Below, piece after piece: positions 1 to 7,259 of a DNA stretch of 8,223 nucleotides. Under the pieces are notes generated by a model that saw nothing but the letters and a program-made list of their open reading frames with translations, had not been told where the DNA came from and searched no databases. This DNA is from a bacterium. Lineage in GTDB: Bacteria; Blakebacterota; Blakebacteria; Blakebacterales; Blakebacteraceae. The stretch spans positions 1 through 8,223 of the forward strand of contig JALGVQ010000228.1 in the NCBI GenBank assembly GCA_025774615.1, in the 5' to 3' direction. A program made the translations under genes and the position numbers. Each line of letters opens with the position of its first letter. Within the stretch, counting starts at the first letter, position 1.

Positions 1-1
1 G

Positions 2-901
2 GTCTCAGCCAGTGAGGTAACACAATTTTCCCGGCAGTTCGCAACGATGATCGACGCAGGACTTCCCCTGGTTCAATGTCTCCAGATTCTTCAGGACCAG
101 GCCGAAAACCCCACGATGTCGTCTGCTCTGAAGAAGATCACTACAGACGTCGAGGCTGGAAGCACACTCTCCGAAGCAATGGCCAAGCATGACAAAGTAT
201 TCAACTCTCTCTTCATCAACATGGTGGCGGCTGGTGAGGTAGGGGGTATCCTCGACGAAGTACTGCTTCGTATTTCGGGTTACATGGAGAAGGCTGACCA
301 GCTCAAACGTAAGGTCAAGGGGGCCATGATGTACCCTGTTGTGGTCTTCACGGTTGCCATGGGCGCTTCGGCGGTGCTTCTGGTGGTGGTTGTCCCCACG
401 TTCGTCGGCATGTTCGAAGGCTCCGGTGTTCCTCTCCCGTTGCCGACAAAAGTTGTTATTATGATCTCCGATTTTCTGAAAGCGAATATCATCTACATGG
501 GGCTTATCGGCTTCGCGGGCTTCAAGTTGTTCCAGCGCTACTATGCGACCGATAAGGGTGAGCAGGTCATAGATAACCTCAAAATGAAACTGCCGGTCCT
601 GGGAGATCTTACCAAAAAAAGTTCTGTGGCACGTTTCTGCCGTACACTCAGCACCCTGCTTGCATCCGGAGTGAGCATCCTGGAGGCACTCGAAATAACT
701 GCCCGCACCGCCGGCAACCGCATTGTTGAAGACGCTCTGATGTCGGCTCGTGCCAGTATCGGTGGCGGGGAGACCATCGCCGCGCCCCTGGAGGAGTCGG
801 GCGTCTTTCCCCCGATGGTCATGCAGATGGTGAACGTCGGGGAGCAGACGGGTGAACTCGAAACTCGACAATATGCTCGGAAAGATCGCCGACTATTATG
901 A
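2..901 (+). CDS. pilC: Type IV pilus inner-membrane platform protein PilC (T2SF family), 5'-truncated, main fragment up to frameshift
   Basis: PilC is the polytopic inner-membrane platform of the type IV pilus machine; it couples the PilB/PilT ATPases to pilin addition and removal. The frame is open from base 2, before the first ATG at 47, and the residues there (EVTQFSRQFATMIDAGLPL) are the classic start of the first T2SF domain, so roughly the first 60 residues lie outside the window. Hydrophobic segments follow the first domain (about 345-420, a Val/Ala-rich stretch ending PTFVGMF) and occur around 480-540 (ANIIYMGLIGFAGF). The second T2SF domain begins near 625 (ARFCRTLSTLLASGVSILEAL) and reaches VNVGEQTGEL. 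After codon GAA 854-856 the frame departs from the family, reading TRQYARKDRRLL before a stop at 899-901. The correct continuation is in another frame (see 852-1040). GspF of type II secretion is the alternative identity; the adjoining pilS/pilR pair favours PilC. Confidence 0.9.
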   Translation, partial: VSASEVTQFSRQFATMIDAGLPLVQCLQILQDQAENPTMSSALKKITTDVEAGSTLSEAMAKHDKVFNSLFINMVAAGEVGGILDEVLLRISGYMEKADQLKRKVKGAMMYPVVVFTVAMGASAVLLVVVVPTFVGMFEGSGVPLPLPTKVVIMISDFLKANIIYMGLIGFAGFKLFQRYYATDKGEQVIDNLKMKLPVLGDLTKKSSVARFCRTLSTLLASGVSILEALEITARTAGNRIVEDALMSARASIGGGETIAAPLEESGVFPPMVMQMVNVGEQTGELETRQYARKDRRLL

Positions 902-1040
902 TGAAGAAGTCGACGCGGCGGTCGACGCTCTGACATCGGTCATCGAGCCGATCATCATCGTCTACCTCGGAGTCGTCGTCGGAGGGATGGTGATGGCAAT
1001 GTACCTCCCGATGTTCGACATGATGAAGGTAGTGGGCTGA
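852..1040 (+). CDS. pilC: C-terminal fragment of PilC (same gene, displaced by frameshift)
   Basis: This frame carries the missing end of PilC, from LDNMLGKIADYYDEEVDAAV through the last hydrophobic segment (IEPIIIVYLGVVVGGMVMAM) to the normal end YLPMFDMMKVVG and a TGA at 1038-1040. These are strongly conserved T2SF features: an acidic 'DYYDEEVD' helix after the TGEL loop, then the third membrane segment. A GTG at 852 could formally start a 62-residue peptide, but no Shine-Dalgarno sequence precedes it and the product has no sense alone. If one copy of the 7-bp repeat at 855-868 is removed, the two fragments join exactly as TGELDNMLGKIADYYDEEVD, with the spacing expected for the family. It should be read as the tail of the gene starting at the left window edge, about 345 residues of it visible in all. 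Confidence 0.88.
   Translation: MNSKLDNMLGKIADYYDEEVDAAVDALTSVIEPIIIVYLGVVVGGMVMAMYLPMFDMMKVVG
855..868 (+). repeat. 7-bp perfect tandem duplication causing the pilC frameshift
   Basis: The heptamer AACTCGA occurs twice head to tail (855-861 and 862-868). Seven extra bases shift the frame by +1. Deleting either copy restores an uninterrupted PilC frame with canonical family residues across the junction. It is the signature of replication slippage or a local assembly/sequencing duplication. Confidence 0.9.
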
Positions 1041-1074
1041 GGTAACCCGGCATCCTCGTTCCCCACGGCAGATA

Positions 1075-2766
1075 ATGACAATCCTCGCAAGGCCAAGAAG
1101 CGTCCGCTTCGTCCAGGGACTGCGATTCGGTGTCGTGGTGGTTCTTGCCGCCGGCATCTGGTTCTTTCTGCGGGACAACTATGGTGCAGATGCCTTCCTG
1201 GTTGTCGACCTTCCCCTGATCTTCCTGCTCACCGCGAACGTGCTCTCCACCCTCTGGCTGCTTCAGCAACAACGGAGATCAGGTACTCTTGCCGAGGAGC
1301 AGCTCTATCTGCAGGTCTTCCTCGATGTTCTGGCGATGGGACTGGTGGTGTTCTACACGGGCGCCACCAGCAGTCCACTTGCGCTGATCATGCTGGTGCC
1401 GGTTGTCCTTGCGAGCGCATACCTCTACCTGCGAGGCAGCCTCTTCGCCGCGAGCCTCTCGCTCGTCGTACTTGCCGCGCTCTTCTGGCTGGATGCCATG
1501 GGCTGGCTGCAGAATTACGGTCCGATCTACAACCAGGAAGCAATCGCCTTCCCCCTTGCCGAGCAATCCGATCTGATCCGGGACTGGTTGATCATCGCGT
1601 TTGCCCTCTTTATTGCCGCCGCGATCAGTGGTTTCATCGCCCAGAATCAGATCGGCATCATCAGGGAGTTGGGTGAGCTCACCAGGCGCCTCGAGCGATT
1701 CCGGATCAACACCGCCGATGTGCTGGGAAATATCGATTCAGGGATCGTGACCGTCGATGCCGACGGCAACATCATCTTCATGAACCGCGCGGCGCTCGAG
1801 ATACTTCAATACCACGGTCCGAATCCGGAAGGACGACAATACACGCTCGTGCTTTCCGGCGGACTCGAGCCTCTCAGCCCCTTCATCAGTGACCCTCTCA
1901 CCGGCGGTCCGGCGAAACGGAGGAATGAGGTCGTCATCACCTCCGGCAGCGGCATTGAGATACCGTTGGGGATCAGCACCACGATCTTGAGCGGTAACGA
2001 AGGGGTACGTGGTGTGGTATTGATCTTCCAGGATATCACCGAGGCCAAGCTGCTCGATGAAAGGATCCGCAGGCAGGACAAACTCGCAGTCACGGGTGAA
2101 CTGGCCGCTGGTATAGCCCATGAATTGAAGAATCCGCTGGCGAGCCTCAGCGGTTCAGCGGAGGTCCTGAGGGAGAGCCTCAGACCGGAAGGTGAAGATG
2201 GACGGCTTCTCGATCTTGTGGTGCGGGAGTCGGCGCGGATAAATGAGAGCATCGAAAATTTCCTCAACTATTCACGGATCCAGCAGTCCGACATCAGACC
2301 TCTTTCGCTCCGCACTCTCTTTGAAGAAGTAGCCGTCCTGGCCGGAAACCATCCTTCCTGCGAAGCAGGTAAGGAGGTTCTGGTCGAACTCGATACCGAG
2401 GTCCTCATCCTTGCCGATGAGGGACAGATGAAACAGATATTCCTGAACCTGGTGCTCAACGGGCTTGAAGCCCTGGAGGATCCCGGAACCGTCGTCCTCA
2501 GACTGCCGCCGGAGAATGAACGGAAAGTGGTTGACGAAAAGCTGATGGAGGTATGGGTTCAGGACAGCGGGCCCGGAGTGTCGGTTGATGAAACAGGAGC
2601 AATATTCGAACCATTCTACACCAGCAAGCGCGGGGGACATGGTCTTGGACTTGCAGTCGTTCAGAGGATCGTCGAGGCCCATGACGGGTATATTGTATAC
2701 GATCCGGATTCTGCCGGAACCTCGACGTTCAGGGTATTTCTGCCAGGAGGAGAGACAGGATCGTGA
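1075..2766 (+). CDS. pilS: PilS-type membrane sensor histidine kinase
   Basis: Sensor kinase of a two-component pair; it autophosphorylates on His and passes the phosphate to the adjacent regulator. The 563 residues begin with about six predicted membrane helices (approx. 12-32, 40-64, 77-96, 100-117, 122-139, 170-188), the architecture of PilS, which detects pilin in the inner membrane. A PAS-like domain follows (about 212-325, with DSGIVTVDADGNIIFMNRAA). The HisKA H-box has phospho-acceptor H349 in GIAHELKNPL. The HATPase domain shows the N-box (N458 LVLN462), G1 DSGPG (497-501), F-box FEPFYT (511-516) and G2 GHGLGL (521-526), so all catalytic motifs are intact. The ATG at 1075 lies 34 nt after pilC with no good ribosome-binding site, but no better in-frame start was seen. 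The stop overlaps the next gene's start by 4 nt. The pilS symbol rests on architecture and position; other NtrB-like kinases are possible. Confidence 0.87.
   Translation: MTILARPRSVRFVQGLRFGVVVVLAAGIWFFLRDNYGADAFLVVDLPLIFLLTANVLSTLWLLQQQRRSGTLAEEQLYLQVFLDVLAMGLVVFYTGATSSPLALIMLVPVVLASAYLYLRGSLFAASLSLVVLAALFWLDAMGWLQNYGPIYNQEAIAFPLAEQSDLIRDWLIIAFALFIAAAISGFIAQNQIGIIRELGELTRRLERFRINTADVLGNIDSGIVTVDADGNIIFMNRAALEILQYHGPNPEGRQYTLVLSGGLEPLSPFISDPLTGGPAKRRNEVVITSGSGIEIPLGISTTILSGNEGVRGVVLIFQDITEAKLLDERIRRQDKLAVTGELAAGIAHELKNPLASLSGSAEVLRESLRPEGEDGRLLDLVVRESARINESIENFLNYSRIQQSDIRPLSLRTLFEEVAVLAGNHPSCEAGKEVLVELDTEVLILADEGQMKQIFLNLVLNGLEALEDPGTVVLRLPPENERKVVDEKLMEVWVQDSGPGVSVDETGAIFEPFYTSKRGGHGLGLAVVQRIVEAHDGYIVYDPDSAGTSTFRVFLPGGETGS
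2745..2750 (+). promoter_or_regulatory. Ribosome-binding site for pilR
   Basis: AGGAGG lies 12 nt before the GTG at 2763, inside the end of pilS. It supports the GTG start overlapping the pilS TGA (shared bases GTGA, 2763-2766) and hence coupled translation of kinase and regulator. Confidence 0.65.
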
Positions 2767-4127
2767 GCGCTCATATCCTCGTTGTAGATGATGAGGCTTC
2801 CATGCGGGAGTTCCTCACCATAGCGCTGGGCAGAATGGGACATGAGGTCACCACCGTAGATTCCTCCGAACAAGCCCTCAAGGAATACAAGAGTGGTACC
2901 TACGACCTGGTCCTCAGTGATATACGGATGCCGGGAGGGTTGAGCGGTGTTGAACTCCTGGGGCAACTCAAGGAGACCGATCCCGCGATTCAGGTGATAC
3001 TCATGACGGCTTATGCCTCCGTCGATACCGCAATCAGCGCGATCCAGCTCGACGCGACAGACTACATCGTCAAGCCGTTCCCGGTCGAAGAGATCAAGAT
3101 GAAGGTCGATCGGGCACTCGAGAAGAGGAAGCTTTTCCAGGAGAACCGGTACCTCCGTCAGGCGATGCAGGGAACCGCGGCTCCCGATAACATCCTCGGT
3201 TCGAGCGCGGCGATTATCGAACTGAGGGCGATGATCGAGAAGGTCGCCCCGACGTCGAGTACGGTCATGATCACCGGTGAGAGCGGAACGGGAAAGGAAC
3301 TTGTCGCGAGAGCTCTGCACAAATCGGGTTCCCGTACCAGCGCGCCGTTCGTAACCGTAAACTGCGGCGCCATCCCCGAAGGACTGCTCGAGTCCGAACT
3401 CTTCGGTCATAAACGGGGGGCCTTCACCGGCGCCATCCAGGACGAGGTGGGCCTCTTCAGGATCGCAGACACCGGCACCCTCTTTCTTGATGAGATCGGC
3501 GATACTTCACCTGCCATCCAGATCAAACTCCTTCGGGCGCTCCAGGAACGTGAGGTTCTTCCGGTTGGTGCGACAAGACCGGTGAAGGTCGACGTACGGG
3601 TGATCGCTGCGACCAACAGCACTCTCGATGAGCGCGTGAACAGTGGCACCTTCCGTGAAGACCTTTATTACCGGCTCAACGTCGTACCCATTCACATCCC
3701 TCCACTTCGCGATCGCTCCGAGGACATTCTGCTTCTGGCCGAGCACTTCCTGTCGATCTACGCGCGGGAGAAGATGATCCTGTCCGAGGAAGCCATCACA
3801 GCCATGGAAGGGTATGCGTGGCCCGGCAATGTCCGGGAACTTGAAAATGCCATCGAGAGTGCCGTAGTGCTCTCGGAGACATCCACTATCGAGCTTTCGG
3901 CGCTCCCGAAGAACATTCATCAACCCGCGGAGGAACAGATCGGCGCTCTCCATGAACCGGTCGGCTCTCCCACACTTGAGAGCATCGAGAAATCCTATAT
4001 CCACTGGGTGTTGAAGCAGGCGAAGGGTGTCAAGAAGACAGCCGCCGAGATACTCGGCATCGACCCGAGCACATTGCATCGCAAGATGGACCGATACGGA
4101 CTGAGGGGAGAGCATGAGGAAGAGTAG
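2763..4127 (+). CDS. pilR: PilR-type sigma-54-dependent response regulator (NtrC family)
   Basis: DNA-binding activator of RNA polymerase carrying sigma-54, switched on by phosphotransfer from the upstream kinase. The 454 residues follow the standard three-domain plan and length. The receiver domain (about 1-120) has acidic pocket D9/D10, phospho-acceptor D53 (LSDIRMPGG), T82 and K104. The AAA+ domain (about 143-370) has Walker A GESGTGKE (172-179), the sigma-54-contacting loop GAFTGA (219-224), Walker B TLFLDE (239-244), FREDLYYRLNV (297-307) and WPGNVREL (353-360). A Fis-type helix-turn-helix (about 424-447, KKTAAEILGIDPSTLHRKM) binds DNA. All motifs needed for activity are intact. The start is GTG, overlapping pilS by 4 nt; the end overlaps the metalloprotease start by 14 nt. 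PilR in Pseudomonas and Myxococcus activates pilA. No pilin gene lies immediately downstream here, so the target is not visible. NtrC-family regulators look alike, so the symbol depends on context. Confidence 0.9.
   Translation: MSAHILVVDDEASMREFLTIALGRMGHEVTTVDSSEQALKEYKSGTYDLVLSDIRMPGGLSGVELLGQLKETDPAIQVILMTAYASVDTAISAIQLDATDYIVKPFPVEEIKMKVDRALEKRKLFQENRYLRQAMQGTAAPDNILGSSAAIIELRAMIEKVAPTSSTVMITGESGTGKELVARALHKSGSRTSAPFVTVNCGAIPEGLLESELFGHKRGAFTGAIQDEVGLFRIADTGTLFLDEIGDTSPAIQIKLLRALQEREVLPVGATRPVKVDVRVIAATNSTLDERVNSGTFREDLYYRLNVVPIHIPPLRDRSEDILLLAEHFLSIYAREKMILSEEAITAMEGYAWPGNVRELENAIESAVVLSETSTIELSALPKNIHQPAEEQIGALHEPVGSPTLESIEKSYIHWVLKQAKGVKKTAAEILGIDPSTLHRKMDRYGLRGEHEEE
4104..4110 (+). 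promoter_or_regulatory. Probable ribosome-binding site for the metalloprotease gene
   Basis: AGGGGAG lies just before the ATG at 4114, inside the end of pilR. The spacing is short (3 nt from the last base), but no other start with a better site was seen. It makes the 14-nt overlap with pilR believable. Confidence 0.45.
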
Positions 4128-5019
4128 TTACCGACACCCTCAGGCAGGAATCCTGATCATCCTGGGTCTCATCGGAGTGTCGGGTCTTCTGCTGCCTTGT
4201 GCGGGTGAGGCCCAGGAAATATCACGGGAGGAATTCCAGCGTCTTACCGCTTCACAGAACGAGACCTTCCGAACATATCTGCAGCTCTCCGAGCGTGAAC
4301 TGCCCATCAAATGCGGTTTTCCGATCATCATGAACACGATCTCGCGAATGGGGCGCGCCACAGGCACCGTACAGGTCGCCAGGCCATTCCTGGAGAATGA
4401 ACAGACATGGCGGAGTCCCGGAGGAGCTTTCCTCCTTCACTACACCATCAACAGCCCCAACAACCGGTGGGATGAGATATCTGACGACGACCTGGATGGG
4501 GATTCCCTCCCCGATTACCTCGAAGCGGCTGCTGCTTCCCTTGACAGTGTCCAGGAAGGCTATTCCCAGCTCGGCTGGCGAACACCGATCAGCGACGGTA
4601 ATCTGTACGATGTCTACTTCAAGGATCTTGAGGCCTGGGGCTGGTTCGGCTACACCCAGCCGGACGATCCGATCTCGCTTACACCGCCCTATACCTCCGC
4701 GTCATTCATCGTCCTGGAGAATGATTATCCCGAGGTGTTCTTCGGCCATGATCCGGTCACATCGATGCGGGTCACGATCGCTCACGAGTACCATCATGCG
4801 GTTCAGTTCGCTTACCATCTTCCGCTGGTGACTGAAGAGCTCCCGAGATTCGCCTGGTTCGCCGAAGCCTCCGCAACATATCACGAGGAAGTATTCTACG
4901 ACCGCTCACTGCGGACGGGACAGCGGGAAACCACATGTACGGAGCAGTCCTGTGGGTGCTCTATCTGGAGAGCGTTCTCGGTCCCGACACCAACAGCAAC
5001 AGGTCGCTGTGGACCCTGA
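4114..5019 (+). CDS. Secreted HExxH metalloprotease (MXAN_6640-like), N-terminal fragment with catalytic site
   Basis: Predicted exported zinc protease. Residues 1-33 form a signal peptide (RK-rich start, hydrophobic ILIILGLIGVSGLLL, signal peptidase I site near GEA|QE). An acidic DxDxDG-like loop (DDDLDGDSLPDYLEA, 124-138) resembles a calcium-binding motif common before the catalytic part of this family. The zinc site is HEYHH (H224, E225, H228) in a helix, followed by WFAEASATYHEE, where E251 is a plausible third ligand, as in gluzincins. After EVFYD (about 259-263) the frame becomes RSLRTGQRETTCTEQSCGCS..., with clustered Cys and no family resemblance, and stops at 5017-5019. The natural continuation is in the frame ending at 5891, so this is the front half of one broken gene. 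It overlaps pilR by 14 nt. Family name is from recalled resemblance; the protease activity is inferred from the motif. Confidence 0.78.
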   Translation: MRKSSYRHPQAGILIILGLIGVSGLLLPCAGEAQEISREEFQRLTASQNETFRTYLQLSERELPIKCGFPIIMNTISRMGRATGTVQVARPFLENEQTWRSPGGAFLLHYTINSPNNRWDEISDDDLDGDSLPDYLEAAAASLDSVQEGYSQLGWRTPISDGNLYDVYFKDLEAWGWFGYTQPDDPISLTPPYTSASFIVLENDYPEVFFGHDPVTSMRVTIAHEYHHAVQFAYHLPLVTEELPRFAWFAEASATYHEEVFYDRSLRTGQRETTCTEQSCGCSIWRAFSVPTPTATGRCGP

Positions 5020-5891
5020 TGGGGGAGTGGGCGTTAACGCCGATCGAGGCACACCGGATCCTGCTTGAAAGGGAAGGAACCTCACTCCTTGAAGCGTACG
5101 GTGAATTCACTTCCTGGATCCTCCATACCGGTGACCGGGCCGTTCCGGGTGAGTACTTCGAGGAGGGGGCGAACTACAGTCAGGTGAGGATCGACTCATT
5201 CGACACGGGAGATTTCGAAGATAGAGAAGTAACCCTTCCGGCCCTGGCCACACTCTACCGACTGCGACCGGCCGGCACGGCCGATGGCGGTATCGCACTG
5301 AGGGTGCTTCCAATGGGAGAATGGAGTCCTGAGAACCCGCTGGAGTGGGGCGCCGGAATAGCCGGTCTTGATGGCAGCGCGCTGTCCGATGTCAGGGTCT
5401 CCACCGGTTCTTCCACGACTCCCGGCAGTGGAGCCGGCACGGAACTGTTCGACTGGCAGACGTACGATTCGGTGATCCAGTGGTCATTCACCGGAGACAA
5501 CATAAGCCTCACCACAGGACTCTCACTCGACAGAACCGCCGGGACCGAGACAGTTCAAAGTGAACGGCTCACGCTCGCAGCCGATGATCAGCTCACACTG
5601 TTCCAGAACTATCCCAATCCATTCCGGACCGGTACGCACGACAGAACGTGGTTCTCGTTCTCGATCGGCAGTCCTGGTGACATCGTACTGGAGATCCTCA
5701 GCCTGAGCGGCAGGACTCTCTGGTCGGAGACCATCTCTTTTTCTGCTGCCGGTCGCTATTTCACCGACGAACTCGGATACGGCTGGGACGGCAGAGATGA
5801 CGCGGGTCACCAGATGCCATCAGGTGTGTATATCCTCACAGCGCGGACCAGTCACGAAACCCGACTCATCAAGTTCTCCCTCATCCGATGA
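4935..5891 (+). CDS. Metalloprotease C-terminal fragment with FlgD-Ig/T9SS-like tail (same gene as 4114-5019)
   Basis: This is the displaced second half of the metalloprotease. Family-like sequence is already readable in this frame from about 4902 (PLTADGTAGNHMYGAVLWVLYLE), upstream of the ATG at 4935, which has no ribosome-binding site; the ATG is therefore probably an internal Met. The MYGAVLWVLYLE helix and following segment (to about residue 65, counted from that Met) complete the peptidase domain. A beta-rich region of unknown role comes next. Residues about 219-318 form a FlgD-Ig-like domain with NYPNPF (225-230), WDGRDDAG (284-291), PSGVYIL (295-301) and end TRLIKFSLIR. Such domains terminate many exported FCB-group proteins and resemble type IX secretion sorting tails; whether this one is a true sorting signal is open. 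It overlaps the next gene as ATGA (5888-5891). The coding pattern shows no decay after the break. Confidence 0.78.
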   Translation: MYGAVLWVLYLESVLGPDTNSNRSLWTLMGEWALTPIEAHRILLEREGTSLLEAYGEFTSWILHTGDRAVPGEYFEEGANYSQVRIDSFDTGDFEDREVTLPALATLYRLRPAGTADGGIALRVLPMGEWSPENPLEWGAGIAGLDGSALSDVRVSTGSSTTPGSGAGTELFDWQTYDSVIQWSFTGDNISLTTGLSLDRTAGTETVQSERLTLAADDQLTLFQNYPNPFRTGTHDRTWFSFSIGSPGDIVLEILSLSGRTLWSETISFSAAGRYFTDELGYGWDGRDDAGHQMPSGVYILTARTSHETRLIKFSLIR

Positions 5892-7258
5892 TCGTATTCA
5901 ATACCGGCAGAAGACTCTTTTCCGGACTCCTTCTTCTGGCACTGACTCTTCCTCTCTCTGCACCGGCAGCGCACGGGCAGCAGGGCGGTGAACGAATCGC
6001 CACGCTGGTCCAGGTCAAACCTGATGAGCCGATGACACTCGTCTTCCCGCCCTTCCTCCATGCCTGGGGGATGCAGAAGTGCGGCCCGGTTCATCTGCGG
6101 GTCTACATGCTGGGCCGAACCCGGTTCGACGATCCGCAGGGACTTGCGGTTACCGTTCTCGACGCCTGGGATGATCCCGCTGACGATAGCGACGACAAGG
6201 AGGTCACCGCCTATGGACTGAATTCCGGCCGGGGGGAGATCATCTACAATACCAGCATGTTCTCACTGGGACTGTACGGATCGAAGGGTGAGGGGGTGGG
6301 GCAGTTCCTGCAGCCGCATGGTATCGATGCCGATCCGATCGGTAACCTTGTGGTGGCCGACACCGGCAACAACCGGGTCGCAGTACTTTTCAATAACGGC
6401 AGCGTACTCAGTCACCGGCGACACCTCTCAGCCGTCTCGCCTACCGACGGTCTCGTCGAGCCATACGATGTGGCGCTGACTCCCGATAACGGCACCTGGG
6501 TCTCCGATAGCGGTAATGCGCGTCTCCTTCTGTTCGACCTTGAAGGTGAGGTCCGCAAGAGTATCGAAACAGGTGCCCTGCTCGACACACCCGGCGCCCT
6601 GGCGCTCTCCCATCCTGATCAGCGGTGGTCATATTTCCATGAATTCGCGCTCTACGTTGCAGACCGGGAAGAATCGGTACTGATCAAGCTCGATCAGGAT
6701 GGCCGTGAGACAGCCCGTATTACCGCAGAGGATATCGGGCTCAGATCGATGCGGATCGCCTACATGACCACTGACTTCTACAGCAATGTCTGGGTTACCG
6801 ACAGTGAGAACCATACGATCCATAAATTCGATCGCAATCTGAACCACCTGGCCACCTTCGGATCGAAGGGAAGGCGTGACCGCCAGTTCGAGAGTCCCAG
6901 GGGGATCGATATCTGGCGCCGGCTCGGACAGACGTTCATCGCTGAAGAGAAGGGGGCTCAATACTACTGGGTGGGCGCTGATGCCACTGATGTCGGAGCG
7001 GTGCAGAACGGGACGAACCTGAGGATATCCTATTCACTGACAGAGCATTCCTACCTCACTGTACGTGCCCGCTATGCCGGCGGTGGTATCGAGGAACTCT
7101 ACCGGCGTCGAATCCGTAGAACAGGAAGTCGGGAGGAAGAGATCATTCTCGATCAGGATCGACCTCTGAGCTGGATCGAAATTGTCGTGGAGCCGACCTA
7201 CTCCTCTTACACCTACCGGGAGAAGGTGTTCCATCTACGCTTTCCCGGAGGCGAGTAG
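5888..7258 (+). CDS. Secreted NHL-repeat beta-propeller protein
   Basis: A 456-residue exported protein with signal peptide 1-30 (RR, then LFSGLLLLALTLPLSAPAAHG, cleavage near AHG|QQ). NHL-type repeats fill about 125-360. The clearest are GSKGEGVGQFLQPHGIDADP..NLVVADTGNNRV (131-163) and GSKGRRDRQFESPRGIDIW (325-343); degenerate blades lie between (VALTPDNGTWVSDSGNARLL, FYSNVWVTDSENHTIHKF). NHL propellers act as binding or scaffold modules, occasionally enzymes; no catalytic motif is recognised. The C-terminal 80 residues (about 376-454, NLRISYSLTEHSYLTVRARY...) look like a small beta-sandwich, perhaps Ig- or FlgD-like. The N-terminal block (35-120) is beta-rich and unassigned. The start overlaps the metalloprotease stop as ATGA with no clear ribosome-binding site, implying translational coupling. 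Export plus tight linkage suggests the two products act in the same envelope compartment, but their partner or substrate is unknown. Confidence 0.8.
   Translation: MIVFNTGRRLFSGLLLLALTLPLSAPAAHGQQGGERIATLVQVKPDEPMTLVFPPFLHAWGMQKCGPVHLRVYMLGRTRFDDPQGLAVTVLDAWDDPADDSDDKEVTAYGLNSGRGEIIYNTSMFSLGLYGSKGEGVGQFLQPHGIDADPIGNLVVADTGNNRVAVLFNNGSVLSHRRHLSAVSPTDGLVEPYDVALTPDNGTWVSDSGNARLLLFDLEGEVRKSIETGALLDTPGALALSHPDQRWSYFHEFALYVADREESVLIKLDQDGRETARITAEDIGLRSMRIAYMTTDFYSNVWVTDSENHTIHKFDRNLNHLATFGSKGRRDRQFESPRGIDIWRRLGQTFIAEEKGAQYYWVGADATDVGAVQNGTNLRISYSLTEHSYLTVRARYAGGGIEELYRRRIRRTGSREEEIILDQDRPLSWIEIVVEPTYSSYTYREKVFHLRFPGGE
7247..7251 (+). promoter_or_regulatory. Ribosome-binding site fixing a GTG start at 7260
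   Basis: GGAGG sits 8 nt before GTG 7260-7262, ideal spacing. It decides the start of the following membrane kinase gene against the upstream in-frame ATG at 7182, which lies 77 nt inside the NHL gene. Confidence 0.75.
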
Positions 7259-7259
7259 G

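Noticed and set aside
614-620. Run of seven A as a programmed frameshift or error site in pilC
   Set aside because: The reading frame is correct on both sides of the run; the actual frame change is about 240 bases downstream at the heptamer duplication.
627-641. Possible sigma-54 (-24/-12) promoter, TGGCACG followed by TGCC
   Set aside because: The spacing between the GG and GC elements is one base short, the -12 element is poor, and it lies within conserved pilC coding (VARFCRT).
5-871. Long minus-strand open frame (288 codons) opposite pilC
   Set aside because: It mirrors the strongly supported pilC frame. Its translation is rich in His/Arg/Asp with no recognisable domain, as expected from the antisense of GC-rich coding DNA.
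1041-1074. Terminator or promoter in the pilC-pilS gap
   Set aside because: Only 34 nt, with no inverted repeat followed by a T run and no recognisable -35/-10 or -24/-12 pair.
2661-3410. Minus-strand open frame of 249 codons opposite pilS end/pilR
   Set aside because: It lies antisense to the receiver and AAA+ coding of pilR, which has every expected motif. No ribosome-binding site or domain was seen.
4186-4206. Lipoprotein lipobox around Cys29 of the metalloprotease (LLLPC)
   Set aside because: Proline directly before the Cys does not fit a lipobox; a signal peptidase I site at GEA|QE a few residues later fits better.
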